64,000 bases of DNA, taken from Muribaculaceae bacterium. Its GTDB lineage: Bacteria; Bacteroidota; Bacteroidia; Bacteroidales; Muribaculaceae. Positions 28,075 through 37,163 of the stretch are shown here, piece after piece. The stretch covers positions 132,213 through 196,212 of the forward strand of contig JAFYYI010000086.1 of assembly GCA_017557665.1 (NCBI GenBank). Direction: 5' to 3'. Within the stretch, counting starts at the first letter, position 1, and the number at the start of each line of letters is the position of its first letter. A model generated the notes under the pieces. The model was given only the letters and a program-made list of their open reading frames with translations. It did not search any database and had not been told where the DNA came from. Position numbers and translations under genes: made by a program.

Positions 28075-29424
28075 TTAAATCAATATCAGCGCCGCAAGAG
28101 CAATGGCGATGATGGCGGTCACGCCCATAATGAGGGTCATCAAGGTAAAAGAACGGTAACCGTCGGTAGCACGAATACCGCCGAAACCGGTAACCACCCA
28201 GAAGTAGCTGTCGTTGGCATGCGACACTGTCATGGCGCCTGCGCCAATCGCCATAACAACGAGGGTGGCTGCAAGCGGCGAAGTAAAGCCTAAGGCGTGC
28301 ATCATCGAACCTGTGTCGCTGAACATTCCCATCAGGCTTGCCGTGGTGGTAATCGCCACAGTTGACGAGCCTTGAGCCGACTTTAGGATAGCTGCGATGA
28401 TGAATGGGAAGACCACTCCGAGCACCGATAACGAGCCTGCATACTGCTTGATAATCTCGACAAAACCGCTTTCCATTATCACTGCGCCAAGCACTGCACC
28501 AGCAGCAGTGATAAAGATGATAGGGCCAGCTGTCATGAGTGAGTCGTTGATGATGCCGTAGGAAGACTTAAGCAACTTGCGCTTAGCGAGCAGCGGCAAG
28601 CAACACAGGAACGCCACCATAAGGGCGATAACGGGCTTGCCCAGGAAGGCAAAAATTGTGGCAAGCCACTCAGGCATAGCTACGAGCGATACCACGCTAC
28701 CCATTGCCATAAGCAACACTGGTACGATAATTGGAAGGAAAGAGAGTGTTGCCGAAGGTGCATTTTTGGAATCTTCAGCATTTTTGTCCTCGTCGAGGTC
28801 TACTCCCACTGTCTTTATATTCTTGCCAATCTTACCAGCAAAGAAATAGGCAGGCACGAGCGAGATAAGCGAAATCACAACACCCACAGCGATAACCAAG
28901 AGCAGGCTATCGTCAAGACCCATCATACCGGCGGCTGCAACGGGACCTGGCGTAGGTGGAATGAACACATGTGAGGCAAAAAGACCAGCTCCTAATGCAA
29001 GCATAAGACTCGCCTGCGGATGAGCGGTGCGCTGCGCAAGCGATCGGCCTATCGGACTCACAAGCACAAAGCCACTATCGCAGAACACGGGTATCGACAC
29101 TATCCAGCCAATTAGCATCATCGCCAGGCGCGGAAAGCGCTGCCCCACTACCCTCTCCACGGCTCGCGCCATCGACAGTGCGGCACCGGTCTTCTCAAGC
29201 ACAGTGCCTATGATGGTGCCAAAGATTATCACTAAACCAATGCCTGTGAAGATGCTCGAGAAACCCTTGCCAATAGTGTCAGGGACAGACTTTAGCGGCA
29301 CACCAAGCACAATCGCCAGCAGCAACGCTGTGGCAATAATGGCAATAAACGGATGAATCTTCCACCGCGCGATGGCTACTACCATTATCAGGATGGCTAT
29401 GACGAAAATGAGAATTGAGGACAT
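28075..29424 (-). CDS. GntP family gluconate/organic acid permease
   Basis: The 449-residue integral membrane protein has about 12-14 hydrophobic helices. VSIPVFCDSGFVLVSPIG and FIPPTPGPVAAAG are GntP hallmarks. The family takes up gluconate, ketogluconate or related acids with protons. No gluconate kinase or dehydratase is adjacent, so the substrate is inferred from family only. Confidence 0.9.
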   Translation of the reverse strand: MSSILIFVIAILIMVVAIARWKIHPFIAIIATALLLAIVLGVPLKSVPDTIGKGFSSIFTGIGLVIIFGTIIGTVLEKTGAALSMARAVERVVGQRFPRLAMMLIGWIVSIPVFCDSGFVLVSPIGRSLAQRTAHPQASLMLALGAGLFASHVFIPPTPGPVAAAGMMGLDDSLLLVIAVGVVISLISLVPAYFFAGKIGKNIKTVGVDLDEDKNAEDSKNAPSATLSFLPIIVPVLLMAMGSVVSLVAMPEWLATIFAFLGKPVIALMVAFLCCLPLLAKRKLLKSSYGIINDSLMTAGPIIFITAAGAVLGAVIMESGFVEIIKQYAGSLSVLGVVFPFIIAAILKSAQGSSTVAITTTASLMGMFSDTGSMMHALGFTSPLAATLVVMAIGAGAMTVSHANDSYFWVVTGFGGIRATDGYRSFTLMTLIMGVTAIIAIALAALILI

Positions 29425-29445
29425 AGTTTTTTATGAGTACAAGAA

Positions 29446-29491
29446 ACGAGAACGGGAACGGTTGTTTCCAATCACGTTCCCGATCACGTTT
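29446..29491. repeat. Family E repeat (copy 1): GAACGGGAACG / CGTTCCCGATCACG
   Basis: Inverted arms rich in GAACG and CGTTC between the gntP gene and the M6 protease gene. Similar sequence lies at 24333, 57665 and 63741. Confidence 0.65.
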
Positions 29492-29503
29492 TACCAATAA
29501 ATT

Positions 29504-32302
29504 TTATTTCACTACCACTTTCTTGCCGCCAATGAGGTAAATACCTGGACGGAGGCCTTGGGTAGCGATATTTGCGTTCACGCCTTGCTTGATAAGCTGG
29601 CCCTGCATGTTATAGACATTGACAAGGGCGTCGTTTTTATCCATATTCAAAGACTCAACGGCTGTAGGAATTGATGACGACAGAGCATAAAGTACGTAGT
29701 TCTGGAAAGGATAGTCATATTCCATAAGCATTGGAGCTGCACTACTCCAAGGTTCCTTAATCTGGACTATACCAAACATGTTGTAATATGTGCCATCAAC
29801 AGGTGTCCAGCCCGACATCCAAGAGCAATCAAGCGACACGCTCTGACCCTGTGGATAGACTGAATAAGCACGCAAAGCGTTGTCGTTTGCATTATAATAT
29901 CCACCCACGTTAATCACCTCGTTAACCTTTGGAGCAAAGGGTTCAGCAAGGTTATAAGTCTTTGGAGTTATGATAAATTCATAAGGTGCTGCCTCTGGCG
30001 CCTCTGCAAGAGTGATGGTCGGGATGAATTCCTTGCCAGTGAAGACGCCCTTGAGAGTGCCACAAGCTACTGTGTTCATTGAGGCCAAAGTGTTGTAATA
30101 GCTGCCAGCATCCACCTTTATCCAATTGTCGAGGCCATCACTGAGGAATGCCAGACCATCGCTTGGCACAACTTCAACAACTGAGAGATCGTCGGCGACA
30201 AGGTATTCGTTGCCGTCTACACCTTCGTTCAGGATTGTAGCCAGCGGAGTGCCAGTATATGGAATGATGTCGGTGTAATAAATTGTGAAGTCATCGATAT
30301 ATACCTTGTTTGTATTGGGACCAGCCGACATGCTGATGCGGTAGCGTGCAGGTTCTGTCATGTCGAATGTATAGTTGAAGGTGGCATCGGTATTTCCACC
30401 AACTGAGGAATTGGTATCGCCATTAATGTTAGCGATAGCATTCCAAGTATTACCCTTATCGGTAGAGCAATAGAGTATGAGTTTAGCGGTAGTGCCCGAA
30501 TTGTTGTAAGCCTTGAAACTAACCATGTAACTCATATAGCGCACGTCTTGCGTCATGGTGAGCGATGAGGGCCTCTTCATGGCTGCGGCATGCTCGCCAT
30601 TGCAGTAGGTGCTACCTGGATTGGTGACATAACAGTTCACAAATTTCCACTTGGAGTAAACGCCTTGCACGTCATCTTCAGGTGCGGCAGATGTCACCGC
30701 CATTTCCTCAAAGTCTTCAACAATGCTGTGCAGCGAGTTGTCATCACCCACGTTGAAAATGATGACTCCGTTATTCTCCTGAATGCTGGTGATATTATAC
30801 TGGCATGGGTTGCCGTTCCAAGTTAAGAGGTTTGGAGTGGTAGAGTTGGTAATAAGACTAGCTCCTGCTGGGAATGCATCGCTGGCCTGCGCGGTTTCAG
30901 TGCCATTTCCTGCACGAAGCAACACGTAGTAGTTGTGGGCTGGATAGCAGTTCACTTCGTTGCTGTCCCATATCGAAGCGTTAGTGGAATCGACGCGGCA
31001 AATAATCATACCATGTCCTGGTGCATAGGCATCCCAACGAGTGTTCTGGCGGTTCTCGATATAGAACTTAACCTGTGGCTCTGGGCTGTTGATGATATAA
31101 CCTTCGCCTGTAGAGCCAATCTGGTTGAGAGAATAAGTGCCTGTCGCATTGATAACCTGTGCGTTTGCAAAGCCCAAAGAGTAGCGGTCATAAAGGCTAT
31201 ATGCCACTGGCGTGCGCGAGTTATTCTGATAGCTGCCGCCAGCCATGATATCCCAATCGCCTGGATGCTGGCTCTGGCCACCATTATCTTCGTAGTCGGT
31301 ATCATAGAGGTCGGGCAAGCCCAGAACATGGCTAAACTCGTGGCAGATGGTGCCGATGCCGTCAAGCACTCCATAATATACAGGATAAACATACTCGGTA
31401 GAGCAGGCATAAGTGCGAGCACGCTTGCCGTCGAGCACCACATTTTCCCAGTAGAGGTCGCTCTTGTGCGGCCATAGGTGTGTCTGGCTACCGTCACTGT
31501 TAGAGCCACTGCCGGCGCCAATGAAGTATATCATGTCGATATTGCCGTCGTTATCAGTGTCATACTGGCTGAAATCTACCTGAGGGTTGATTTGATTCAG
31601 GGCGGCTGCCCAAATCTCGCCAGTGTGATTCCACTTTTCGTGATAATCAACCGAATAATTCGCTAATGTTATTGGACCTACCACATCAAAGGTTGGAATG
31701 AAGCGTCCCTGGCTGTTATCGGTGTAATAGTCACGGAGACTACCAGTGCAGGCTCCATAATTGTTGGGGGTGCCGTCTTCGTTAGTAAAACCAGTATAGT
31801 TTACCTCATTGGCCATGCGATAGTAGAAGTCCTGCATATCGCTCCTCGAGAATTGACAGTCATAATAGTCCACGAGGATGATAAGTCCGCGGAAGTTGTT
31901 ATAATCATAGTTCTTGAGTGATGCAGCCTGCGTGGCAGCATCAACTGGGGCACGCTTCAGCTTGCCGTTACGGGCGTCTACCTTGCTGATAATGCCTTTC
32001 TCAAGGGTATTTACAAACTGTGCCTCGCTTGCCGAACGCTCTGCCTCATTGTGGGCAATGACATTGCTAGGCACTAGATCATCGTTCTGACTTTGAGCAT
32101 AAACGAAATATCCAGCCTCATTGCGCACAATTGTGTAGCCATCAGCTGTAGTCTGGTAGTTAAAAAACTCATCACCAACGATGCGAATCGTCAGCTTTGT
32201 TCCATCAGGCTGAATGACCTGGATGGGGGTAGGCAGCGCAGGCACCGCCTCGGCTGCGAGCGCAACAATGGCTCCAGCCACAAATAGTAATAATTTTCTC
32301 AT
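29504..32302 (-). CDS. Secreted M6-family metalloprotease with T9SS sorting domain
   Basis: The 932-residue protein has a signal peptide (1-19), an inhibitor-like propeptide, and a catalytic domain with HEFSHVLGLPDLYD, an HExxHxxGxxD zinc site near residue 327. Calcium-binding DTDNDGNIDM and GDWDIMAGGSY follow. Beta-sandwich domains come next, then a C-terminal T9SS-type tail (VNVYNMQGQLIKQ, GLRPGIYLI, KKVVVK). It is probably displayed on the cell surface or secreted and degrades host or dietary proteins. The layout is like immune inhibitor A and PrtV. Confidence 0.93.
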   Translation of the reverse strand: MRKLLLFVAGAIVALAAEAVPALPTPIQVIQPDGTKLTIRIVGDEFFNYQTTADGYTIVRNEAGYFVYAQSQNDDLVPSNVIAHNEAERSASEAQFVNTLEKGIISKVDARNGKLKRAPVDAATQAASLKNYDYNNFRGLIILVDYYDCQFSRSDMQDFYYRMANEVNYTGFTNEDGTPNNYGACTGSLRDYYTDNSQGRFIPTFDVVGPITLANYSVDYHEKWNHTGEIWAAALNQINPQVDFSQYDTDNDGNIDMIYFIGAGSGSNSDGSQTHLWPHKSDLYWENVVLDGKRARTYACSTEYVYPVYYGVLDGIGTICHEFSHVLGLPDLYDTDYEDNGGQSQHPGDWDIMAGGSYQNNSRTPVAYSLYDRYSLGFANAQVINATGTYSLNQIGSTGEGYIINSPEPQVKFYIENRQNTRWDAYAPGHGMIICRVDSTNASIWDSNEVNCYPAHNYYVLLRAGNGTETAQASDAFPAGASLITNSTTPNLLTWNGNPCQYNITSIQENNGVIIFNVGDDNSLHSIVEDFEEMAVTSAAPEDDVQGVYSKWKFVNCYVTNPGSTYCNGEHAAAMKRPSSLTMTQDVRYMSYMVSFKAYNNSGTTAKLILYCSTDKGNTWNAIANINGDTNSSVGGNTDATFNYTFDMTEPARYRISMSAGPNTNKVYIDDFTIYYTDIIPYTGTPLATILNEGVDGNEYLVADDLSVVEVVPSDGLAFLSDGLDNWIKVDAGSYYNTLASMNTVACGTLKGVFTGKEFIPTITLAEAPEAAPYEFIITPKTYNLAEPFAPKVNEVINVGGYYNANDNALRAYSVYPQGQSVSLDCSWMSGWTPVDGTYYNMFGIVQIKEPWSSAAPMLMEYDYPFQNYVLYALSSSIPTAVESLNMDKNDALVNVYNMQGQLIKQGVNANIATQGLRPGIYLIGGKKVVVK

Positions 32303-32421
32303 TGTTATAGTTTTTAGATAATTGTCAGTGAAAGTTGTTTAGGTTTTAGGTTAGAATGGGAGGTCACAGAACCTACGGAAAGTGACAGAAAAACCTCTAA
32401 ACACTAAACACTAAACTTTTA

Positions 32422-32859
32422 TTAGTCATCCATTTCCATCAATGCTCCCTGCTCATTGAACTTAAGCTCTAGGTCGTTGGCTAATTCAACTTCAATCTCT
32501 CCGTTGTCTATATCTATCTTCTTGATAGCGACACCTGGATTGTTAGTGTTGAGGTAAGTGGCGATGGGAGCTGGCAGAAGGGCAACAGGCACACCACTAG
32601 CTACACTTTCGATCTTGGTCCATTCGTTATTGCGGTTAAACTCAATGTGAGTGCCATCGGCAAGAGTCACATCATACTCATAGGCGAAAAACGACCAGTC
32701 TTTCTGGGCAAATGTGATATTTTGGCCAGGAAAATTTTGCTGAACGAAAGTCTGAATTTGTCCTGGAACCTCTCCTGGAGCAACATTCACGTCGCTGCAA
32801 GAGCAAAACATTATCGCCATTAAAGCGATTAATGAAGCAAATGTAATCTTGTTTTTCAT
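32422..32859 (-). CDS. PepSY-like lipoprotein
   Basis: The 145-residue protein has a lipoprotein signal (Cys19 or Cys21 after LMAIMFCSC) and two PepSY-like repeats, each with a FPGQNITFAQKDW/NNPGVAIKKID-type core. Such proteins (PepSY-like, DUF2874 group) are thought to bind or inhibit peptidases; the neighbouring M6 protease, 119 nt downstream on the same strand, is a plausible partner (inference). Confidence 0.8.
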   Translation of the reverse strand: MKNKITFASLIALMAIMFCSCSDVNVAPGEVPGQIQTFVQQNFPGQNITFAQKDWSFFAYEYDVTLADGTHIEFNRNNEWTKIESVASGVPVALLPAPIATYLNTNNPGVAIKKIDIDNGEIEVELANDLELKFNEQGALMEMDD

Positions 32860-32890
32860 TGAATTAAAAATTTAAATAATTATTCTGTTG

Positions 32891-32920
32891 CAAATATAGT
32901 ATGTTTTTTTAAATCAACAA
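32891..32920 (-). promoter_or_regulatory. Promoter of the PepSY-like gene
   Basis: On the minus strand TTG (32918-32920) and TATATTTG (32891-32898) are 19 nt apart. Confidence 0.7.
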
Positions 32921-32952
32921 TGTTTTTATTGTTTTTTAATGTAACTTGCTTT

Positions 32953-32983
32953 ATTATGCTTTGTGCATTGTGCATTATGAATT
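32953..32983. repeat. Family A repeat (copy 3), overlapping the glnS promoter
   Basis: TGTGCATTGTGCATTATGAAT lies directly upstream of the glnS -7 box and supplies the TTG at 32968-32970. Confidence 0.75.
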
Positions 32984-32999
32984 AATTTTTGTATCTTTG
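32968..32999 (+). promoter_or_regulatory. Promoter of glnS
   Basis: TTG (32968-32970, inside the repeat) and TATCTTTG (32992-32999) are 21 nt apart, 73 nt before the ATG at 33073. Confidence 0.65.
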
Positions 33000-33072
33000 C
33001 AGTTTGAAAAATACCAAATGTGGTGTTTTTAACTCTAAATCATTGAATAACATATTTATATCTCAATCTATT

Positions 33073-34788
33073 ATGGCAGAGAACAACGAAATAAAACCCG
33101 TAGAGGAAAAGAAAGTCCTCAATTTCGTGCAGCAAATCGTTGCCGACGACTTGGCAGCAGGTAAAAACGGCGGACGCCTTAACACACGTTTCCCACCCGA
33201 GCCTAACGGATACCTCCACATTGGCCATGCTAAGGCTATCTGCATGGACTTCGGTGTAGCTGAGATGTTTGGCGGCACTTGCAACCTGCGCTTTGACGAC
33301 ACCAACCCACAGAAGGAGGACACCGAGTATGTAGAGTCTATCATGCGCGACATCCACTGGCTGGGATATGACTGGGGGGACCGTCTCTACTATGCCAGCG
33401 ACTATTTCGAGAAGCTCTACGACTTTGCCATTGACCTTATCAAGAGAGGACTCGCCTACGTTGATGACCAGACTAGCGAGCAGATTGCCGAGCAAAAAGG
33501 CACTCCCACCCAACCAGGTACCGAGAGCCCTTACCGCAACCGTTCAGTAGAGGATAATCTTGACCTCTTTGAGCGTATGAACGCTGGTGAGTTTGACGAG
33601 GGTGCACGCGTGCTACGCGCCAAAATTGACATGGCGTCGAGCAATATGCATTTCCGCGACCCAATCATGTACCGCATCATCAAGACTCCTCACTGGCGCA
33701 CAGGCACTAAGTGGAAAGTATACCCCATGTATGACTTTGCGCATGGCCAAAGCGACTATTTCGAGGGCGTGACACACTCAATATGCACTCTTGAGTTCGT
33801 GCCTCATCGTCCTCTCTACGACTACTTTGCCCACCTGCTTGCTGGCGACACAGTTGACCAATATTGCCCCCGCCAGATTGAATTTAACCGCCTGAACCTC
33901 ACCTACACTGTGATGAGCAAGCGCAAACTCCTGCAACTGGTTAAGGAAGGTTTGGTGGCTGGATGGGACGACCCACGCATGCCAACCATCTGCGGTCTGC
34001 GTCGCCGTGGTTACACTCCACAATCTATCAAGAACTTCCTCGATGACATTGGCTACACCAAATATGAGGCTCTTAACGACATCGAACTGCTGGAGCATAA
34101 CATCCGCGAGGATTTGAACAAAAACGCCAACCGTGTGTGCGCCGTCATCAACCCAGTGAAGGTGGTTATAACCAACTATCCCGAGGATAAGGTGGAGATG
34201 CTCGCTATGGACAACAACCCCGAGCAGGAGAACGCCGGCACTCACGAGATGCCGTTCTGCCGCGAGATTTACATCGAGCGCGACGACTTCATGGAGGAAC
34301 CTCCCAAGAAGTTCTTCCGCCTCACTCCTGGCAAGGAAGTGCGCCTGAAAGGTGGATATATCATTATGTGCAACGACGTAGTAAAAGACGCCGATGGCAA
34401 CATCACCGAGATTCACTGCACCTACGATCCTGACACACTTAGTGGCACACCTGGTAGTATGCGCAAGGTTAAGGGCACGCTGCATTGGGTATCGGCACGT
34501 CACTGCAAGGATGCTGAGGTGCGTCTCTATGACCGACTTTTTGCCGTTGAGAATCCATCGGCAGAGGCTGAGAAGGACTTCCGCGAACTCCTTAACCCCG
34601 ACTCTCTCAAAGTTGTCACCAACGCTAAGGTTGAACCTTACCTGGCCGAGATTGCTAAACCCGAGGACAAGTTCCAGTTCCAGCGCATTGGCTACTTCTG
34701 CGTTGACCTCGACAGCACTCCCGATCACCTAGTCTTCAACCGCACAATCACGCTCAAAGACAGCTGGGCAAAGGCACAGAAGAATTAA
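33073..34788 (+). CDS. glnS: Glutaminyl-tRNA synthetase
   Basis: GlnRS attaches glutamine to tRNA-Gln. The 571-residue class I synthetase has [17 protein letters not shown] (HIGH motif), a KMSKS-type VMSKRKL loop and an anticodon-binding beta-barrel C-terminus. I place the start at ATG 33073 ([14 protein letters not shown]) because the in-frame region upstream overlaps the promoter. It heads a run with the HU pair. Confidence 0.96.
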   Translation: MAENNEIKPVEEKKVLNFVQQIVADDLAAGKNGGRLNTRFPPEPNGYLHIGHAKAICMDFGVAEMFGGTCNLRFDDTNPQKEDTEYVESIMRDIHWLGYDWGDRLYYASDYFEKLYDFAIDLIKRGLAYVDDQTSEQIAEQKGTPTQPGTESPYRNRSVEDNLDLFERMNAGEFDEGARVLRAKIDMASSNMHFRDPIMYRIIKTPHWRTGTKWKVYPMYDFAHGQSDYFEGVTHSICTLEFVPHRPLYDYFAHLLAGDTVDQYCPRQIEFNRLNLTYTVMSKRKLLQLVKEGLVAGWDDPRMPTICGLRRRGYTPQSIKNFLDDIGYTKYEALNDIELLEHNIREDLNKNANRVCAVINPVKVVITNYPEDKVEMLAMDNNPEQENAGTHEMPFCREIYIERDDFMEEPPKKFFRLTPGKEVRLKGGYIIMCNDVVKDADGNITEIHCTYDPDTLSGTPGSMRKVKGTLHWVSARHCKDAEVRLYDRLFAVENPSAEAEKDFRELLNPDSLKVVTNAKVEPYLAEIAKPEDKFQFQRIGYFCVDLDSTPDHLVFNRTITLKDSWAKAQKN

Positions 34789-34790
34789 TG

Positions 34791-34817
34791 TTGGGACGAG
34801 ACCTGTCTCGTCCGATT
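34791..34817. repeat. Family B palindrome (GGGACGAG...CTCGTCC)
   Basis: GGGACGAG (34793-34800) and CTCGTCC (34807-34813) form a hairpin three bases after the glnS stop. Related copies lie at 35447-35554 and 63571-63623. Confidence 0.8.
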
Positions 34818-34832
34818 TCCCATCAAGCACAC

Positions 34833-35111
34833 ATGCTTCACAAGGAATTAGTAGATAAACTGTCTAAATCACTCGGTCGTAACAAGAGTGACATCAATAA
34901 ACTGCTTGAGGCTCTGGGTAACGTCATTGTTGAACGTTGCTCAGAGCTTGACAGCATAACTGTGCCACGACTTGGAACTATCGAGGCTGTGAAGCATAAT
35001 GAGACAGTGGAGGTTGACGGCGAGACCGGCAAGCGCACGTTGCTGCCGCCACGCGTGGAGATGCAGTTTACCGCAAGTAATGTACTTAAAAAACGCCTCA
35101 ACCAGCCATGA
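34833..35111 (+). CDS. HU-family DNA-binding protein
   Basis: The 92-residue protein is HU/IHF-like: helix-turn-helix dimer body (MLHKELVDKLSKSLGR), GTIEA, and the DNA-binding beta arm near RVEMQFTASNVLKKRL. The preferred start is ATG 34833, because an earlier in-frame ATG at 34788 overlaps the glnS stop and the palindromic repeat. The gene overlaps the next one by 4 nt (ATGA), suggesting translational coupling and possibly a heterodimer. Confidence 0.85.
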   Translation: MLHKELVDKLSKSLGRNKSDINKLLEALGNVIVERCSELDSITVPRLGTIEAVKHNETVEVDGETGKRTLLPPRVEMQFTASNVLKKRLNQP

Positions 35112-36190
35112 AAGAGAAGATAGCATTCCCACAACTGGTTGAGTTGTTGGCCGAAAAGGCAAGCACCACCGAGCGAATGAGCGAATTGTTCCTGCAGGAA
35201 CTGTTTGCCGTCGTCACACAAGAACTTGCTGAAGGCAAATCGGTTACAATAAAGGGCTTGGGCACTTTTAAGACCACAAAGGTTGAGTCTAGAAAAGATG
35301 TTGTCTTTACCCCCGACAAAGACCTCGCTGAGACAGTGAATGCCCCATTCTCGCAATTTGTGCCTGTTGAACTCTGCGACGAGGTCACCGATGATATGCT
35401 GAGCGAGATTGACTCCAGCATGGAACTACCAGCTAAGAATGAGAATGTAGCTACGAAACCTGTCTTGTCTGAAGAAAATACAGAGGATGTAGGAACGAGC
35501 TCGTCCGAAGATATCACAGTAGATGAAGGGACAAGGAGCGCCTTGTCCGAAGAGAGCGCTCAAGATGCAGATAAGGCAACTGCTCTATCCACCCCATCGC
35601 ATGATGAAGAACATCAGGACACCGAGTCGAGAAATGCTCGCAAATGGCTCATAGCAGCTGCTGCGGCTGCCGCAATTATCGCTGTATGGTATTTCTATAC
35701 ACACCGCGACAAAGACCATAACGATAAGGCAATCGAGACAACACAAGTTGCCAAAAGCGATTCAACCGATGTCAAAAACGCCAAAACACAGCCTATTGTC
35801 ACCGATACTATTGGAAACGGCAACGTCCTATTCACAATGGCTAAGAAGCACTACGGCGACCAGGCATTCTGGGTTTATATCGCCCGTGAGAACCAATCAC
35901 AATACCCCGACTATCGCAAAATCAAGAGCGGTACCGTGCTCGTGATTCCACCTGCCGAGAAATATGGCATCAACAGCGACAGCAAGCAGAGCATTAAACA
36001 TGCCTATGCCGAAGCATTGAAGCTCTCTAAAGAAGTAAAAGCTGCCGACCAGAATGCGACATCCCTAGACTCCACTTCAATCATCAGCAGTAAAAAGGTT
36101 ACAACTACGAAACAATTACAAAGGAAAAGTAACTCAAGGAAGCATTACCGCCACTATCGTTCATCGCGAAACAAACACCACCATAGGTAA
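35108..36190 (+). CDS. HU-like domain / transmembrane / LysM protein (candidate nucleoid-to-wall tether)
   Basis: The 360-residue protein has a HU/IHF-like N-terminus (about residues 1-85, KGLGTFKTTKVESRKD), an acidic Ser/Glu-rich linker (86-172), one transmembrane helix (about 178-198, WLIAAAAAAAIIAVWYFY) and a LysM-like domain (about 237-286, VLFTMAKKHYGDQAFW, SGTVLVIPP), ending in a Lys/Arg/His-rich tail. With the N-terminus inside, LysM would lie in the periplasm and bind peptidoglycan. Tethering of nucleoid to envelope is an inference. Three palindromic-repeat copies lie in frame in the linker (35447-35554). The gene overlaps the HU gene by ATGA. Confidence 0.8.
   Translation: MKEKIAFPQLVELLAEKASTTERMSELFLQELFAVVTQELAEGKSVTIKGLGTFKTTKVESRKDVVFTPDKDLAETVNAPFSQFVPVELCDEVTDDMLSEIDSSMELPAKNENVATKPVLSEENTEDVGTSSSEDITVDEGTRSALSEESAQDADKATALSTPSHDEEHQDTESRNARKWLIAAAAAAAIIAVWYFYTHRDKDHNDKAIETTQVAKSDSTDVKNAKTQPIVTDTIGNGNVLFTMAKKHYGDQAFWVYIARENQSQYPDYRKIKSGTVLVIPPAEKYGINSDSKQSIKHAYAEALKLSKEVKAADQNATSLDSTSIISSKKVTTTKQLQRKSNSRKHYRHYRSSRNKHHHR
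35447..35554 (+). repeat. Three in-frame family B repeats inside the HU-LysM linker
   Basis: Copies at 35447-35476, 35489-35510 and 35525-35554 are related to the intergenic palindrome at 63594-63623. The second lacks exactly six internal bases, keeping the frame. They encode VATKPVLSEE, VGTSSSED and EGTRSALSEE, the same frame reading as VGTRPASSE in the intergenic copy. Confidence 0.75.
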
Positions 36191-36203
36191 CACAATTCAA
36201 CAC

Positions 36204-36243
36204 ATTAAGACCACATTACCAACTTCGGCAATGCGGTCTTAAT
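36204..36243. terminator. Convergent terminator between HU-LysM and TonB-like genes
   Basis: ATTAAGACC (36204-36212) pairs with GGTCTTAAT (36235-36243), with an inner CATT/AATG stem. Confidence 0.75.
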
Positions 36244-36257
36244 CGTTAAAGCTTTTA

Positions 36258-37091
36258 TTATTCAAATAATTTGTGTGCCTTATCCTCTAAGCTTTTCTTA
36301 GCCCCTTCAAACCTTTTGCTGAACACTGGGTCTGTTCCCAACTTTTCGAGTTCCTCATTGAATTTCTTCCATTCTTTTTCTCCACCTCTTGCTTTATAGA
36401 AATCTTCATATTTCTTCTGAAGAGCCTCAGTGTCTTTCTCCATCTGGTTAATATCATCCTCAGAGTTTATGTCTCGCATTAGGATTTTTATCACTTCTTC
36501 TCCAACTTGCTTGGCGTCGTAGGCGTAATCACCAGTAGGACCAGCTTCAACCGCGCATTGCAACTTAAAATTAATGGGCATTGTGTACCACACTCGCACA
36601 GGCTCTCCAATAGCGTTGCGACCTGGTTCATAGAATTTTGGCAACATTTTGATTACACGCACAGCTTCTTGGTCAATGTCCTCATGGACACCTCTGGCGA
36701 CTTTCACTTCACCTATTGAACCGTCCTTCTCCACAACAAATTGAACGATGACCTTGCCTTCAATATGATTGTCGGCAGCAGTTTGAGGATAACGGATATT
36801 GTTGTTGATAAAGCGCATCATAGCGTAATCGCCACCAAGGAATTTGGGCATGTAAGCTGAACTTTTGAACACTTCTTCATCATCCGATTTTGGAGTCAAA
36901 ATTTCACCACCCCCACAGTCTTCATCGACCGCCCCAATTACACGATTACACTCTTCTACTCGCTTTAAAGATTGAAATTTCTCTTTTTTGTGAGTATTTC
37001 GTTGTTTCTTCTTTTTAGCGTCAACGCCCTGCGCCACACCAAAACACAGCGCAAGCACCATAATCACGGAAAATAATCTCAGATGTTTCAT
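36258..37091 (-). CDS. TonB C-terminal domain protein
   Basis: The 277-residue protein has a signal peptide or anchor (1-25), a basic stretch (KKKKQRNTHKKEK), a TonB C-terminal domain (about 80-180: PKFLGGDYAMMRFI, EGKVIVQFVVEKDGSIG, RVWYTMPINFKLQ) and a helical C-terminus. TonB links ExbBD to outer-membrane receptors, but the proline-rich spacer is missing, so it may be an energy-transducer-like protein of another class. ExbB and ExbD are not nearby. Confidence 0.8.
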   Translation of the reverse strand: MKHLRLFSVIMVLALCFGVAQGVDAKKKKQRNTHKKEKFQSLKRVEECNRVIGAVDEDCGGGEILTPKSDDEEVFKSSAYMPKFLGGDYAMMRFINNNIRYPQTAADNHIEGKVIVQFVVEKDGSIGEVKVARGVHEDIDQEAVRVIKMLPKFYEPGRNAIGEPVRVWYTMPINFKLQCAVEAGPTGDYAYDAKQVGEEVIKILMRDINSEDDINQMEKDTEALQKKYEDFYKARGGEKEWKKFNEELEKLGTDPVFSKRFEGAKKSLEDKAHKLFE

Positions 37092-37130
37092 GATTGTTAG
37101 TATTTTTAGTCAACAGACATTACTTGATTC

Positions 37131-37163
37131 TTAATGCATTATGCATTGTGAATTATGCATTAT
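37131..37163. repeat. Family A repeat (copy 4), forming the thiL stop
   Basis: ATGCATTATGCATTGTGAAT sequence spans the thiL end; the stop codon TAA at 37155-37153 is part of the repeat. Confidence 0.7.

Noticed and set aside
34788..34832. Fifteen-codon extension of the HU gene
   Set aside because: It begins in the glnS stop and passes through the palindromic repeat; the HU fold begins at MLHKEL.
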